A stretch of DNA of 56,669 nt from a virus: positions 1 through 56,669 of the IMG/VR virus record IMGVR_UViG_3300008113_000379; one strand, written 5' to 3'. The translations under genes were made by a program, and so were the position numbers. How positions within the stretch are numbered: position 1 is the stretch's first letter; the number at the start of each line of letters is the position of its first letter. This document shows, piece by piece, positions 22,824 through 29,841 of this stretch. The notes under the pieces are model-generated. The model searched no databases. It worked only from the letters and a program-made list of their open reading frames with translations, and was not told the origin of the DNA.

Positions 22824-23543
22824 TTAGCTCCAATACTTAGATGAATCTAAACTATCCCAGTATTGTTTATTGTTGCGATTAACAAAGTTTTTAACAAGAT
22901 ATGTAGCCATCCCAAAGTATCCCATCTTTTTGAATCTGCGACTATCTTGACCAAAGTAATGTTTTATAATTCTAAACTTTCTGGGGCTATACTTTCTGGA
23001 TAGGAAGTAGTCTTCGGAAGTTGACATTTTTTCAGGGAATCCGCCAAATTCTTCAAATCTATCTCTGCGTGTTAACATGAAGGCCCCAACAGCAAATGGA
23101 CTAAAGTGTTTAAGAATGCGATTGATACCATTAAATACGGCGAATCCAACAGTAGCCCTCTTGTCATTGTCATAACATTTAATGTTTAATCCTATTAAAT
23201 CTAAGTTCTTTGATTCAATTTCATTAACTGCATCACGGATAACTGTATCTTTAAAGAAACGAACATCTGCATCAATGAATAATATGTAGGGAGTAGTGAC
23301 TAATCTTGCTCCGTTATTCTTAGCAATACTCACAGGACCGCCATCAATGATTTCTACATTCAACTTGCCTTTTGTTGCTTGAATAACTTCACGGGTATTG
23401 TCAGTAGAACAATCTGCAATAATGATTCTAGTACTACCTATCAGTTGATTACGTAGGTGCATTAATAGATATGCTATGTAATTTTCTTCATTCTTGCATG
23501 GCACAACGATTGTAATTTTCTCACTTAATATTGTTTCTGACAT
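22824..23543 (-). CDS. Family 2 glycosyltransferase
   Basis: A 239-aa GT-A-fold enzyme. I-V-V-P-C-K-N-E-E-N-Y (residues ~12-22), I-I-A-D-C-S-T-D-N-T and the metal-binding D-A-D near 93-95 are visible. F-G-G-F-P-E-K and E-D-Y near 172-182 supply the catalytic-base region. It transfers sugar from a nucleotide sugar, to an unknown acceptor; phage GT2 enzymes modify DNA, surface glycans or virion proteins. GAAGGAAA precedes the ATG. It follows the LpxH-like gene. Confidence 0.88.
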   Translation of the reverse strand: MSETILSEKITIVVPCKNEENYIAYLLMHLRNQLIGSTRIIIADCSTDNTREVIQATKGKLNVEIIDGGPVSIAKNNGARLVTTPYILFIDADVRFFKDTVIRDAVNEIESKNLDLIGLNIKCYDNDKRATVGFAVFNGINRILKHFSPFAVGAFMLTRRDRFEEFGGFPEKMSTSEDYFLSRKYSPRKFRIIKHYFGQDSRRFKKMGYFGMATYLVKNFVNRNNKQYWDSLDSSKYWS

Positions 23544-23576
23544 TTTCCTTCTACCTTGAAATTTTTAAATTTTAAT

Positions 23577-24410
23577 TCATACTTCATTGTTGACAACGCT
23601 TGTTCGCAACTCTTTTGGTCGTTGAACGTCAGTTCTATTCTTCCTGGTTGATCCTGCGGGTTGTTCATGTGTACCGCTATCAATATCATTATCCACATTG
23701 TCACTCTCCTTAATCCAAGTAACTATTTCCCAACGTCCATTGTGATGTTCTACTAGTGCTGTGCATGATTCAACCCAGTCGCCATCATTCTGTATGTGTC
23801 CACAAATGATACCATCAAAGCCACGCTTTTTACAATAGTTGGCTAAATTTTCTTCAAACTTAAAAATAAAATCTACTGCTTTTTTAACTCTGTGCTTAAG
23901 ATACTTGCTAAGGCTAAAGTACCCAAAACCCATACGGCGACGAATCCAATTAAATTTATTGTTGAGGCTAAGTATGAAATCATATGCTTTATCTCCTAAA
24001 AATGATAACCAGGGTGCTAATCTTGTAATGCCATCAAACATGTCACCATGTACAACTAGATAGTGTTTACCATCAGCACCTATATGCTCTGTTTGATTGT
24101 GTATTTCTATTAGACCAAAACTGAAACCATATGGTATCATTGGTCTTAAGAATTCATCGTGATTGCCTGCAATGAATATTACTTTAGTGCCACGCTTGGC
24201 ATGACCTAACACTCTGCGTACTACGTTAGTGTGCGATTGTTTCCAACGCCATTTGTTTTGTTGTATTTTCCATGCATCAATTATATCGCCGACTAGATAT
24301 AATGTATCGCATGAATTGTGCTTGAGGAAGTTGTTTAACTTCTCTGCCTGACAATCTTTTGTACCTAAGTGTACATCACTAATGAAAATACTGCGGTAAG
24401 TTTTTTGCAT
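23577..24410 (-). CDS. LpxH-type metallophosphatase with altered metal motif
   Basis: A 277-aa protein resembling the LpxH2/UDP-2,3-diacylglucosamine-diphosphatase-like group, which acts in lipid A synthesis. It has S-D-V-H-L-G, V-G-D-I-I-D, G-N-H-D and V-H-G-D-M-F-D in order. The last motif is abnormal: C-G-H-I-Q-N-D-G-D-W-V-E-S-C (residues ~207-220) where relatives have G-H-x-H, a ~12-residue loop, then G-D-W-V-E-S-C. So one metal His is replaced and the loop is gone. Activity may be lost or changed. The ~30-residue C-tail is low-complexity. A late box lies seven bases before the ATG. Confidence 0.8.
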   Translation of the reverse strand: MQKTYRSIFISDVHLGTKDCQAEKLNNFLKHNSCDTLYLVGDIIDAWKIQQNKWRWKQSHTNVVRRVLGHAKRGTKVIFIAGNHDEFLRPMIPYGFSFGLIEIHNQTEHIGADGKHYLVVHGDMFDGITRLAPWLSFLGDKAYDFILSLNNKFNWIRRRMGFGYFSLSKYLKHRVKKAVDFIFKFEENLANYCKKRGFDGIICGHIQNDGDWVESCTALVEHHNGRWEIVTWIKESDNVDNDIDSGTHEQPAGSTRKNRTDVQRPKELRTSVVNNEV

Positions 24411-24417
24411 ATACCCG

Positions 24418-24425
24418 TATTTATT
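24418..24425 (-). promoter_or_regulatory. Late promoter box (AATAAATA)
   Basis: Seven bases before the ATG at 24410, with no ribosome site between; predicted leaderless start. Confidence 0.6.
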
Positions 24426-24453
24426 GGGATATATGTGACAATACTGTTACAAC

Positions 24454-24669
24454 TTATCGTCTGCGGGTGATTCTACCTTTAGTTAGGTCATAGGGGCTGA
24501 ATTCTACTTCAACAGTATCGCCCAATAAAATTTTAATATCATGTTTACGCATACGGCCTGATATATAGCCTATAACAGTTGGACCTGCTTGCATTGCTAC
24601 TTTAAACATAGCATTGGGTAATACGTCTATTACCTTACCGTCCATCTTTATACCTTCTTCTTTTGCCAT
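24454..24669 (-). CDS. infA: Translation initiation factor IF-1
   Basis: A 71-aa S1-fold protein that is clearly IF-1: [21 protein letters not shown] and [13 protein letters not shown] all match the bacterial family. IF-1 binds the 30S A site and tunes start-codon selection with IF-2 and IF-3. The length equals the host form (72 aa). AAAGGAG precedes the ATG. It ends a three-gene unit driven from the promoter at 25384-25412. It may change which messages the host ribosome prefers (inference). Confidence 0.96.
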   Translation of the reverse strand: MAKEEGIKMDGKVIDVLPNAMFKVAMQAGPTVIGYISGRMRKHDIKILLGDTVEVEFSPYDLTKGRITRRR

Positions 24670-24687
24670 TTTAGTTTCACTACTCCT

Positions 24688-24972
24688 TTAATTATAGTGT
24701 GCCAATGTTTTGGCTTTTAACTTAGCCCACATAAATTTCTTCATTTCTTCCTCATTTTTAGTGATGTATCCGTATACACCAACTACATTTTCTCTGTCTT
24801 TAATTATCTTTACACCGCCTCGGGAACCTTGTACCCATACTCTGTCGCTATATGAGATACACCTTTTGATTTTTGTCATATATTCATGTTTATATGGTAT
24901 AGCAATTACGCCTTTGGGAAATTCTGGAGTAAAGTTTCCGCGGACTTGGCAGTAATATGTAGGTCTACCCAC
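24688..24972 (-). CDS. Hypothetical protein, GTG start
   Basis: A 94-aa beta-rich protein starting with GTG that overlaps the previous stop. It has R-G-G-V-K-I-I-K-D and a charged helical C-terminus. No recognised family. It sits between an unknown phage gene and infA. Confidence 0.7.
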   Translation of the reverse strand: MGRPTYYCQVRGNFTPEFPKGVIAIPYKHEYMTKIKRCISYSDRVWVQGSRGGVKIIKDRENVVGVYGYITKNEEEMKKFMWAKLKAKTLAHYN

Positions 24973-25354
24973 GGCGCATCCTAGAAATATCTACTGCTTG
25001 TTCCTCGCTAAATACCGGAACAGCGTTGGATTTATGCATCGTTGCAATGCCTATGATTTTATCACCTGTGTATACTTTATGAATTGGGGCAGTGGAGCCA
25101 CCTTCAGTTACTCGGCTGGGTATATGTTTGGTTGAACGACCGGGAGGTGAAGATAACGAATATGTTAGTGTAGGAGCCTTTAAGGCTCTGTTGCGTTTCT
25201 TTTCTTCCGCCTCAACACCCCACTTTTTCTGCAACTCTTTCCAAGATGCATCAAGTTCACGGGCTTTGCGAGCCTCGTCGGCATTTTTGAATTTAACTTT
25301 ACCTTTACGTTTGCCGCCCATTGTTAGAGCAGGATGTGCGAGGTGCATAGTCAT
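24965..25354 (-). CDS. Conserved phage hypothetical protein
   Basis: A 129-aa protein. The ATG at 25354 is chosen because the transcript should begin near 25377; 25348 is an alternative. H-P-A-L-T-M-G-G-K-R-K-G-K, then A-R-K-A-R-E-L-D-A-S-W-K-E-L-Q-K-K-W and a later H-K-S-N-A-V-P-V-F match a phage family I recall with no known function. No clear ribosome site. Confidence 0.75.
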   Translation of the reverse strand: MTMHLAHPALTMGGKRKGKVKFKNADEARKARELDASWKELQKKWGVEAEEKKRNRALKAPTLTYSLSSPPGRSTKHIPSRVTEGGSTAPIHKVYTGDKIIGIATMHKSNAVPVFSEEQAVDISRMRRG

Positions 25355-25373
25355 AGTACTTGATTCATAGTTG

Positions 25374-25412
25374 ATTATAGTCAATTATAGTCGATTATAG
25401 AGTTTTTGTCAA
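25374..25412 (-). promoter_or_regulatory. Sigma-70 promoter with three tandem -10 boxes
   Basis: TTGACA (25407-25412 on the minus strand) is 17 bases from TATAAT at 25384-25389. The same CTATAATCGA-like 10-bp unit occurs three times (25371-25400), giving TATAAT at 25394-25399, 25384-25389 and 25374-25379. Only the middle one has ideal spacing. Confidence 0.78.
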
Positions 25413-25415
25413 GTA

Positions 25416-25841
25416 CTACTTTTTTAGTACATCCCACATCTTTTCTTTCTCTATGATTTCGGCTTCAAGTTCCATGTACATCTTACGCAAGCCTCGTAAG
25501 TTTTCCCACTTTTCTTCTAATTCTTCATTCGGGCGTAATATAGCCAACCGTTCTTCAATGGCTAATAGTGACTCTTTGATTGATTTACCTTTAATAGCAA
25601 TATCACCTTGAAAAGTAACATCACCCTCAAAATCCGCATTACCTTTAACATGTAATGTATTACCTTTAAGGTTGGGGTCAGTTGTAAGAGTATAACCGGA
25701 ACCATTAGTGATTCCCCAATTTATGTTACCGGTATTTGGGGTGTTAACAATCCAAGGATTACTAATTCCATTAGTTGTGTATATATTAGGAGTAGTAACT
25801 GTAGTAACTGCGGGGCCTTTAGGATTAACAATGTATGTCAT
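25416..25841 (-). CDS. T4-like tail-associated hypothetical protein
   Basis: A 141-aa protein. L-H-V-K-G-N-A-D-F-E-G-D-V (residues ~64-76) is a beta-prism repeat as in baseplate or fibre proteins. A charged helix follows (I-L-R-P-N-E-E-L-E-E-K-W-E-N-L). This two-part design recurs in T4-like phages. A structural role is inferred. It overlaps the AbrB-like gene upstream by four bases. Confidence 0.7.
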   Translation of the reverse strand: MTYIVNPKGPAVTTVTTPNIYTTNGISNPWIVNTPNTGNINWGITNGSGYTLTTDPNLKGNTLHVKGNADFEGDVTFQGDIAIKGKSIKESLLAIEERLAILRPNEELEEKWENLRGLRKMYMELEAEIIEKEKMWDVLKK

Positions 25842-26017
25842 TTTGTAGACTTTCTAAGAACATAGTTCCCCTTATCATCAAGATTGATATCTATCTCATC
25901 TCCCTCTTTCCAATCCAATGCTTTTAACAACATGGGTGGAATAGGAATCAATAAATCTTCATCCTCTTTTTGAGTTATAACCTCATATGATGTATAACTT
26001 GAACTATGTTTTTTCAT
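25838..26017 (-). CDS. Small AbrB/MazE-like protein
   Basis: A 59-aa protein of one AbrB/SpoVT-like unit: L-L-I-P-I-P-P-M-L-L-K-A-L-D-W-K-E-G-D-E then I-D-I-N-L-D-D-K-G-N-Y-V-L-R-K. It looks like the antitoxin MazE DNA-binding domain or a virion protein that kept the fold. No toxin is adjacent. Overlaps the next gene by ATGA. Confidence 0.72.
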   Translation of the reverse strand: MKKHSSSYTSYEVITQKEDEDLLIPIPPMLLKALDWKEGDEIDINLDDKGNYVLRKSTK

Positions 26018-26047
26018 TGTAATACTTTTTTATTAGTCTGTCAATAC

Positions 26048-26596
26048 TTATTTGCCCAAATAGGGTTCATAAATTTTTGTCAATTGTTTGATAGTGTGGT
26101 CTGTGCTTGCATCACTATGCTTGACCGCTATACCACCTGCTTCTGCCCAACTGTTCAAATAGTAATTATAATCATCTACCAACACATTGGCTTTACCGTT
26201 AATAGTAGCATATTTAAACTTGCGTTTAGTAAAGATAGCATCGTTGCTAGTACCTGGATTGTACTGGTCTAACCAATCACGTTTACCTTGTTTGCTGGCT
26301 TCCTGCTCATTACGTAGTGGGGCACTAAGTACAGTGAATGGTATCTTATTGTCATGCAACCATTTGATAATAATTTGTCCACCGGGTAGTGGATTAAGAT
26401 TACGAAACAGGTCGTAAACAGAATCATATCCTTTTAAACTTAGTCTAGTTATAGCTTCATCTTGATTCGGGATATTGTCCCAGTGTTCTACATTTTCTAA
26501 TTCTGCTACCCTATGAAACAGGTCTGCTTGTACTCCGTCCATATCTAAGTATAGGTGTGGCATTGGATTATTTATATCCATCTCTTTAATTTTCAT
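26048..26596 (-). CDS. HAD-family 5'-nucleotidase-like phosphatase
   Basis: A 182-aa protein. The start at 26596 lies five bases after a late box. L-Y-L-D-M-D-G-V-Q-A-D (residues ~14-24) is HAD motif I with both aspartates. V-L-S-A-P supplies the Thr/Ser motif, K-R-K the lysine and L-V-D-D-Y-N-Y-Y the acidic motif IV. The arrangement resembles 5'(3')-deoxyribonucleotidases, which dephosphorylate nucleotides. In a phage this could adjust dNTP pools. The exact substrate is uncertain. Confidence 0.78.
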   Translation of the reverse strand: MKIKEMDINNPMPHLYLDMDGVQADLFHRVAELENVEHWDNIPNQDEAITRLSLKGYDSVYDLFRNLNPLPGGQIIIKWLHDNKIPFTVLSAPLRNEQEASKQGKRDWLDQYNPGTSNDAIFTKRKFKYATINGKANVLVDDYNYYLNSWAEAGGIAVKHSDASTDHTIKQLTKIYEPYLGK

Positions 26597-26601
26597 ATTA
26601 A

Positions 26602-26609
26602 TATTTATC
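26602..26609 (-). promoter_or_regulatory. Late promoter box (GATAAATA)
   Basis: Five bases before the ATG at 26596; the gap TTAAT is the same as that of the gene at 29348. Confidence 0.7.
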
Positions 26610-26677
26610 AACTCGTAGTCATTGCGATATGATTTTAAATAAATATGAGTATAATTACAACTATAAAGGAGTTAGAC

Positions 26678-27229
26678 ATGGCAGAAGTAAAAGCAGAGGC
26701 AAAACCTCTATCTCGCTCAGAACGAGAGGCACTTATCAAGGATAAGGCTGGTTGGGTAATCGTTGTATTTGCGGCCCTACTAGCAATCAACACATATATG
26801 GGCGGTAGCAACAGTAGTAAAGTATTAAACAATACCATTGAAGCTAATAACACCTGGAGCTTCTATCAAGCTAAAAGTATCAAAGGTACACTAGCAGAGA
26901 TGGCACGTGATGATGCCTCCGCAAAAGGCGACAGAGAAAAAGTTGCAAGACTACAGGCTAAAATTGACCGCTATGAATCTGATCCAGCATCAGGTGAAGG
27001 TAAGAAAGAGTTAATGGCTAAAGCACGTAAATTAGAAGATGACCGTGCAGTTGCTAAACAACGTAGTCCGTGGTATACATTTGGTGGCAGTTTATTCCAA
27101 ATTGCAATTGTATTATTATCAGCAAGTATCTTAGCAGTTAATAACTCACTATATAAAGGAAGTCTTTATGTAGGTGGTTTAGCTATCATACTTATGAGCC
27201 AAGCAATTTGGCTTTGGTTACCTATCTAA
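26678..27229 (+). CDS. DUF4337-like membrane protein
   Basis: A 183-aa protein. The ATG at 26678 has AAAGGAG. Hydrophobic segments lie at about residues 26-42, 135-155 and 160-180, separated by a long coiled coil. N-N-T-W-S-F-Y-Q-A-K-S-I-K (residues ~56-68) is the signature of DUF4337 membrane proteins. It heads a plus-strand run of four membrane/coiled-coil proteins. Function unknown. Confidence 0.75.
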   Translation: MAEVKAEAKPLSRSEREALIKDKAGWVIVVFAALLAINTYMGGSNSSKVLNNTIEANNTWSFYQAKSIKGTLAEMARDDASAKGDREKVARLQAKIDRYESDPASGEGKKELMAKARKLEDDRAVAKQRSPWYTFGGSLFQIAIVLLSASILAVNNSLYKGSLYVGGLAIILMSQAIWLWLPI

Positions 27230-27230
27230 T

Positions 27231-27253
27231 GTGATACGGCTATGCCGTATCAC
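27231..27253 (+). other. Perfect 10-bp intercistronic hairpin
   Basis: GTGATACGGC, a TAT loop, and GCCGTATCAC, with no T run after it. It lies between the DUF4337-like stop and the next gene's AAAGGAG. It is more likely an mRNA-stability or processing element than a terminator. Confidence 0.6.
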
Positions 27254-27267
27254 CCAAAGGAGTTAGT

Positions 27268-27888
27268 GTGGATCCGATAACCATTGGTCTGGCATTTGCG
27301 GCCGCACAGTCTGCGGTTGGGCATATAAAACAAGCCATATCCTTAGGTAAAGATATCAGCAGCCTCTATGGACAATTCAATAAATTTTTTGAATCTTCAG
27401 ATGCGATACATCGTGAACGAAGTAAAATAAAAGTCAAGGGTAGTCGTTTAGGAAAAACCGATGCAGAGTTAGGTCGTGAAGCTCTACAAATTGCCATGCA
27501 TAGTGATGCTTTGAGACAAGCAGAGCGTGACCTTAAAGATATGATTCTTTGGCAATTAGGAAAACCTGAATTGTGGGAACACATGATTAAGGAACGAACT
27601 AGACTGTTTAAGGAACGTGCAGAAGCCGAACGTGAAGAAGAAAAACGACAATTAGCACATAAAAAAAAGATGGCTAATGTGTTTATGACTGCTATGTATT
27701 TTCTAGCAGGGTCTGTCGTGGTGTTTGCACTTGCTATGGTTGGCATTGGCGTTTATGGCCAAATGGAAGAGAAAAGAATATATGAAGAAAAGGTTGCCAA
27801 GAGACTTCTAGTTATGCAACGCCAAGCCAAAGAACGTGCAGACAAAGAACAGAAAGAAAGAGAAACTTATGCTAAAGGATCTAATTAA
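27268..27888 (+). CDS. Coiled-coil membrane protein, paralogue of the gene at 28032
   Basis: A 206-aa protein starting with GTG after AAAGGAG. M-D-P-I-T-I-G-L-A-F-A-A-A-Q-S-A-V, then a central coiled coil, one membrane segment (~residues 134-158) and a charged C-tail. The start and layout match the 285-aa protein at 28032, so the two look like paralogues. Unknown function; likely an inner-membrane or tail-linked protein. Confidence 0.75.
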   Translation: MDPITIGLAFAAAQSAVGHIKQAISLGKDISSLYGQFNKFFESSDAIHRERSKIKVKGSRLGKTDAELGREALQIAMHSDALRQAERDLKDMILWQLGKPELWEHMIKERTRLFKERAEAEREEEKRQLAHKKKMANVFMTAMYFLAGSVVVFALAMVGIGVYGQMEEKRIYEEKVAKRLLVMQRQAKERADKEQKERETYAKGSN

Positions 27889-28059
27889 ATGTTTGAATGG
27901 ATTATAGCATTAACTCTTGCTCAAGAACCTGCTAAAAAGTCACCTGAACGGGAATGTGTTCGATGGTCATGGACAGGAGATGTATATAATCGTAAAGTCG
28001 TTTGTATACAGTGGAGAAAGAAGGAGAACAAATGGATCCGTTCACCCTCTTTGCCTTAG
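27889..28059 (+). CDS. Small phage protein
   Basis: A 56-aa protein that starts directly after the previous stop. M-F-E-W-I-I-A-L-T-L-A begins it, then C-V-R-W-S-W-T-G-D-V-Y-N-R-K-V-V-C, a motif I recall from small T4-like phage proteins. The N-terminus is hydrophobic and may be a short signal or anchor. It overlaps the next gene by 28 bases. Confidence 0.68.
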   Translation: MFEWIIALTLAQEPAKKSPERECVRWSWTGDVYNRKVVCIQWRKKENKWIRSPSLP

Positions 28060-28889
28060 CTAACGGCGCGGTTGCAGCCGTAAAAAAGGGTTGCCAACTT
28101 TATAAGGATATCAAAAGTGCTGCCGGCGATGTAAAGGGAGTACTTAAAGACCTTGACGAACAATTTAGTAAGCTACACCCACCTGATAAACCTGCAACAG
28201 CAGAACAAAGAAATAACTTTGTTAAGAAAAAGAATGAAGTAATTGAATTAAACAAGAAGGCTAACTCAGGTGAGCATACAGGTGTATACCAAGAGATAGG
28301 AGAATTTTTAGGACAGTACTATGATAACTTTTATAAATGCATGGCTCTTTTTGATGAGGAAGAAAAACGTGCAAAAACAGAAGTATACACAGGTGATGCA
28401 AGTATAGGAAAACGTGCGTTACAACGTGTGTTAATGCGTAAGCAATTACAACAAATGGAAGTTGAGTTGCGTGAATTAATGGTGTATCAAAGTCCACCGG
28501 AATTAGGAGCACTCTACACCGAAGTAGAGGAGATGATGAAAGAAATAGGCAAAGAACAAAAAGTTCTTATTGCCAAAAAAGCAGAACAAGATGCTATCAA
28601 AGCATCCTATCGTAAAAAGAGAATGCAGAAATACTACTTTGAAATTGTATTCGGAATAAGTGTAGTTTTGTTAATATTAGTATTTAGTGGATTAATGATG
28701 TGGGTTGCACATGATGCACAAAAAAGATGGGGAGATTATCTCAATAGACCAAATAATTTTAGAGAACAATTAGAAGCTAAACGTAAACAAGAATGGTTTG
28801 AAAGACAGAAAAAATTAAAAGACTATGAAGATTTCTTAGAGGACAGGAGATTAAAGAAAGAAGCAGAAAAAAATGAATCCAGTAACTAA
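28032..28889 (+). CDS. Coiled-coil membrane protein
   Basis: A 285-aa protein; AAGGAG precedes the ATG at 28032. M-D-P-F-T-L-F-A-L-A-N-G-A-V is followed by long coiled coils (~residues 40-200), one membrane span (~211-235) and a highly charged tail. It resembles the 27268 protein and contains an extra ~80 residues in the middle. No enzymatic motif. The stop overlaps the next gene by 17 bases. Confidence 0.75.
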   Translation: MDPFTLFALANGAVAAVKKGCQLYKDIKSAAGDVKGVLKDLDEQFSKLHPPDKPATAEQRNNFVKKKNEVIELNKKANSGEHTGVYQEIGEFLGQYYDNFYKCMALFDEEEKRAKTEVYTGDASIGKRALQRVLMRKQLQQMEVELRELMVYQSPPELGALYTEVEEMMKEIGKEQKVLIAKKAEQDAIKASYRKKRMQKYYFEIVFGISVVLLILVFSGLMMWVAHDAQKRWGDYLNRPNNFREQLEAKRKQEWFERQKKLKDYEDFLEDRRLKKEAEKNESSN

Positions 28890-29208
28890 AACAATATTGA
28901 TAGTGGTTGGGTCTATGACTGGATTATTTTTATTTCCTATAATATTAGTATTGTTACATGATTATATTTACGCTATGATTGCGGTAACAACATCTGTCCT
29001 GTGTGTTTTGTTATTTGGTTATTATGCTTATAAAGACCTTCTTGTAGTAGTTATACGAAATAAACTAGAAGAAGATGAAATTGTGGCTCGTTTTAACGGT
29101 GATCCGGAAAAGATACGTTTTTACAAGGCATTTAAAAAATATTTTGATGGGGATGTAGATTTAGAAGGTTTAAAAAGATGGTTAATGAATCATCCAGTAA
29201 AACATTAA
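28873..29208 (+). CDS. Two-span membrane protein
   Basis: A 111-aa protein with hydrophobic segments at ~7-30 and ~33-52 and a charged cytoplasmic C-terminal half. It is the last gene of the plus-strand membrane cluster. Its stop overlaps the tail of a minus-strand gene by four bases. Confidence 0.72.
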   Translation: MNPVTKTILIVVGSMTGLFLFPIILVLLHDYIYAMIAVTTSVLCVLLFGYYAYKDLLVVVIRNKLEEDEIVARFNGDPEKIRFYKAFKKYFDGDVDLEGLKRWLMNHPVKH

Positions 29209-29348
29209 TGTCGTGTATATAAATACACCCCGTATAATGTACCACCTGCAATTACACCTATGAATAACAATAATACTAGGATGAATAGCCATACATTTTC
29301 AATGTCTTCCAATTGCTCTCTTAACTCATCAAGTATATGTCTGGGCAT
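29205..29348 (-). CDS. Small single-span membrane protein
   Basis: A 47-aa protein on the minus strand inside an otherwise plus-strand region. It has a charged N-terminal helix (I-L-D-E-L-R-E-Q-L-E-D-I-E), then one hydrophobic span (W-L-F-I-L-V-L-L-L-F-I-G). A TCTAAATA box ends five bases before the ATG, so it probably has its own late leaderless transcript. Confidence 0.65.
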   Translation of the reverse strand: MPRHILDELREQLEDIENVWLFILVLLLFIGVIAGGTLYGVYLYTRH

Positions 29349-29353
29349 ATTAA

Positions 29354-29361
29354 TATTTAGA
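29354..29361 (-). promoter_or_regulatory. Late promoter box (TCTAAATA)
   Basis: Five bases (TTAAT) separate it from the ATG at 29348. Confidence 0.55.
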
Positions 29362-29410
29362 ATAAATACTATAGCCAATATAACATCATAAATATTATGT
29401 AGGAGATTAT

Positions 29411-29614
29411 ATGAGTACAGTAATAAACAATATCATTGATAGAATGAAAAATTTGAGAGAATTTGAAATTGAAGTTGAGATTCCAGAAGGCAAATCATTA
29501 CGTGGAGTAGTACCATTTGATACTACTATTAACAAGAATAAAGGTAAATTTAAAGTGTATGCTATCAGTAAAGAAGAGGCTGAGCAGAAAGTTAAAGAAT
29601 TTTTAGAGAGATAA
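29411..29614 (+). CDS. Hypothetical small protein
   Basis: A 67-aa soluble alpha/beta protein with AGGAGAT upstream. E-I-E-V-E-I-P and a Lys-rich C-terminal helix. No family recognised. A strong terminator follows. Confidence 0.7.
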   Translation: MSTVINNIIDRMKNLREFEIEVEIPEGKSLRGVVPFDTTINKNKGKFKVYAISKEEAEQKVKEFLER

Positions 29615-29618
29615 CATT

Positions 29619-29641
29619 AGCCCCGAAAGGGGCTTTTTTTT
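29619..29641 (+). terminator. Intrinsic terminator with GAAA loop
   Basis: AGCCCC-GAAA-GGGGCT stem-loop followed by an eight-base T run, five bases after the previous stop. Confidence 0.93.
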
Positions 29642-29652
29642 AGGAGAATAAT

Positions 29653-29832
29653 ATGAGTTGGTTTAAACACAGTCCCCCAAAATATCCCCCATCACAAAAA
29701 CATCTACCACATCATAGGCATAGTGCGGCCTCAGACAAATTCATGGAAGAAGCAAAAGAAGTGAGTAGACCTATAGGTTATAAAAAATCAAAGATTAAGG
29801 ACAAATTGCAACCAAAAACGCCCGGCACATAA
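29653..29832 (+). CDS. Small His/Pro-rich phage protein
   Basis: A 59-aa protein; AGGAGAA precedes the ATG. M-S-W-F-K-H-S-P-P-K-Y-P-P starts it, a histidine-rich stretch follows, then a basic C-terminus. It resembles small proteins seen next to tail genes in T4-like phages; function unknown. Its stop overlaps the late box of the adhesin gene. Confidence 0.68.
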   Translation: MSWFKHSPPKYPPSQKHLPHHRHSAASDKFMEEAKEVSRPIGYKKSKIKDKLQPKTPGT

Positions 29833-29835
29833 ATA
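29828..29835 (+). promoter_or_regulatory. Late promoter box (CATAAATA)
   Basis: Six bases before the ATG of the 1542-aa adhesin at 29842; no ribosome site is present. Confidence 0.65.
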
Positions 29836-29841
29836 ACATAT

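Noticed and set aside
27231-27253. Hairpin as an intrinsic terminator
   Set aside because: No T run follows and the next gene lacks another promoter.
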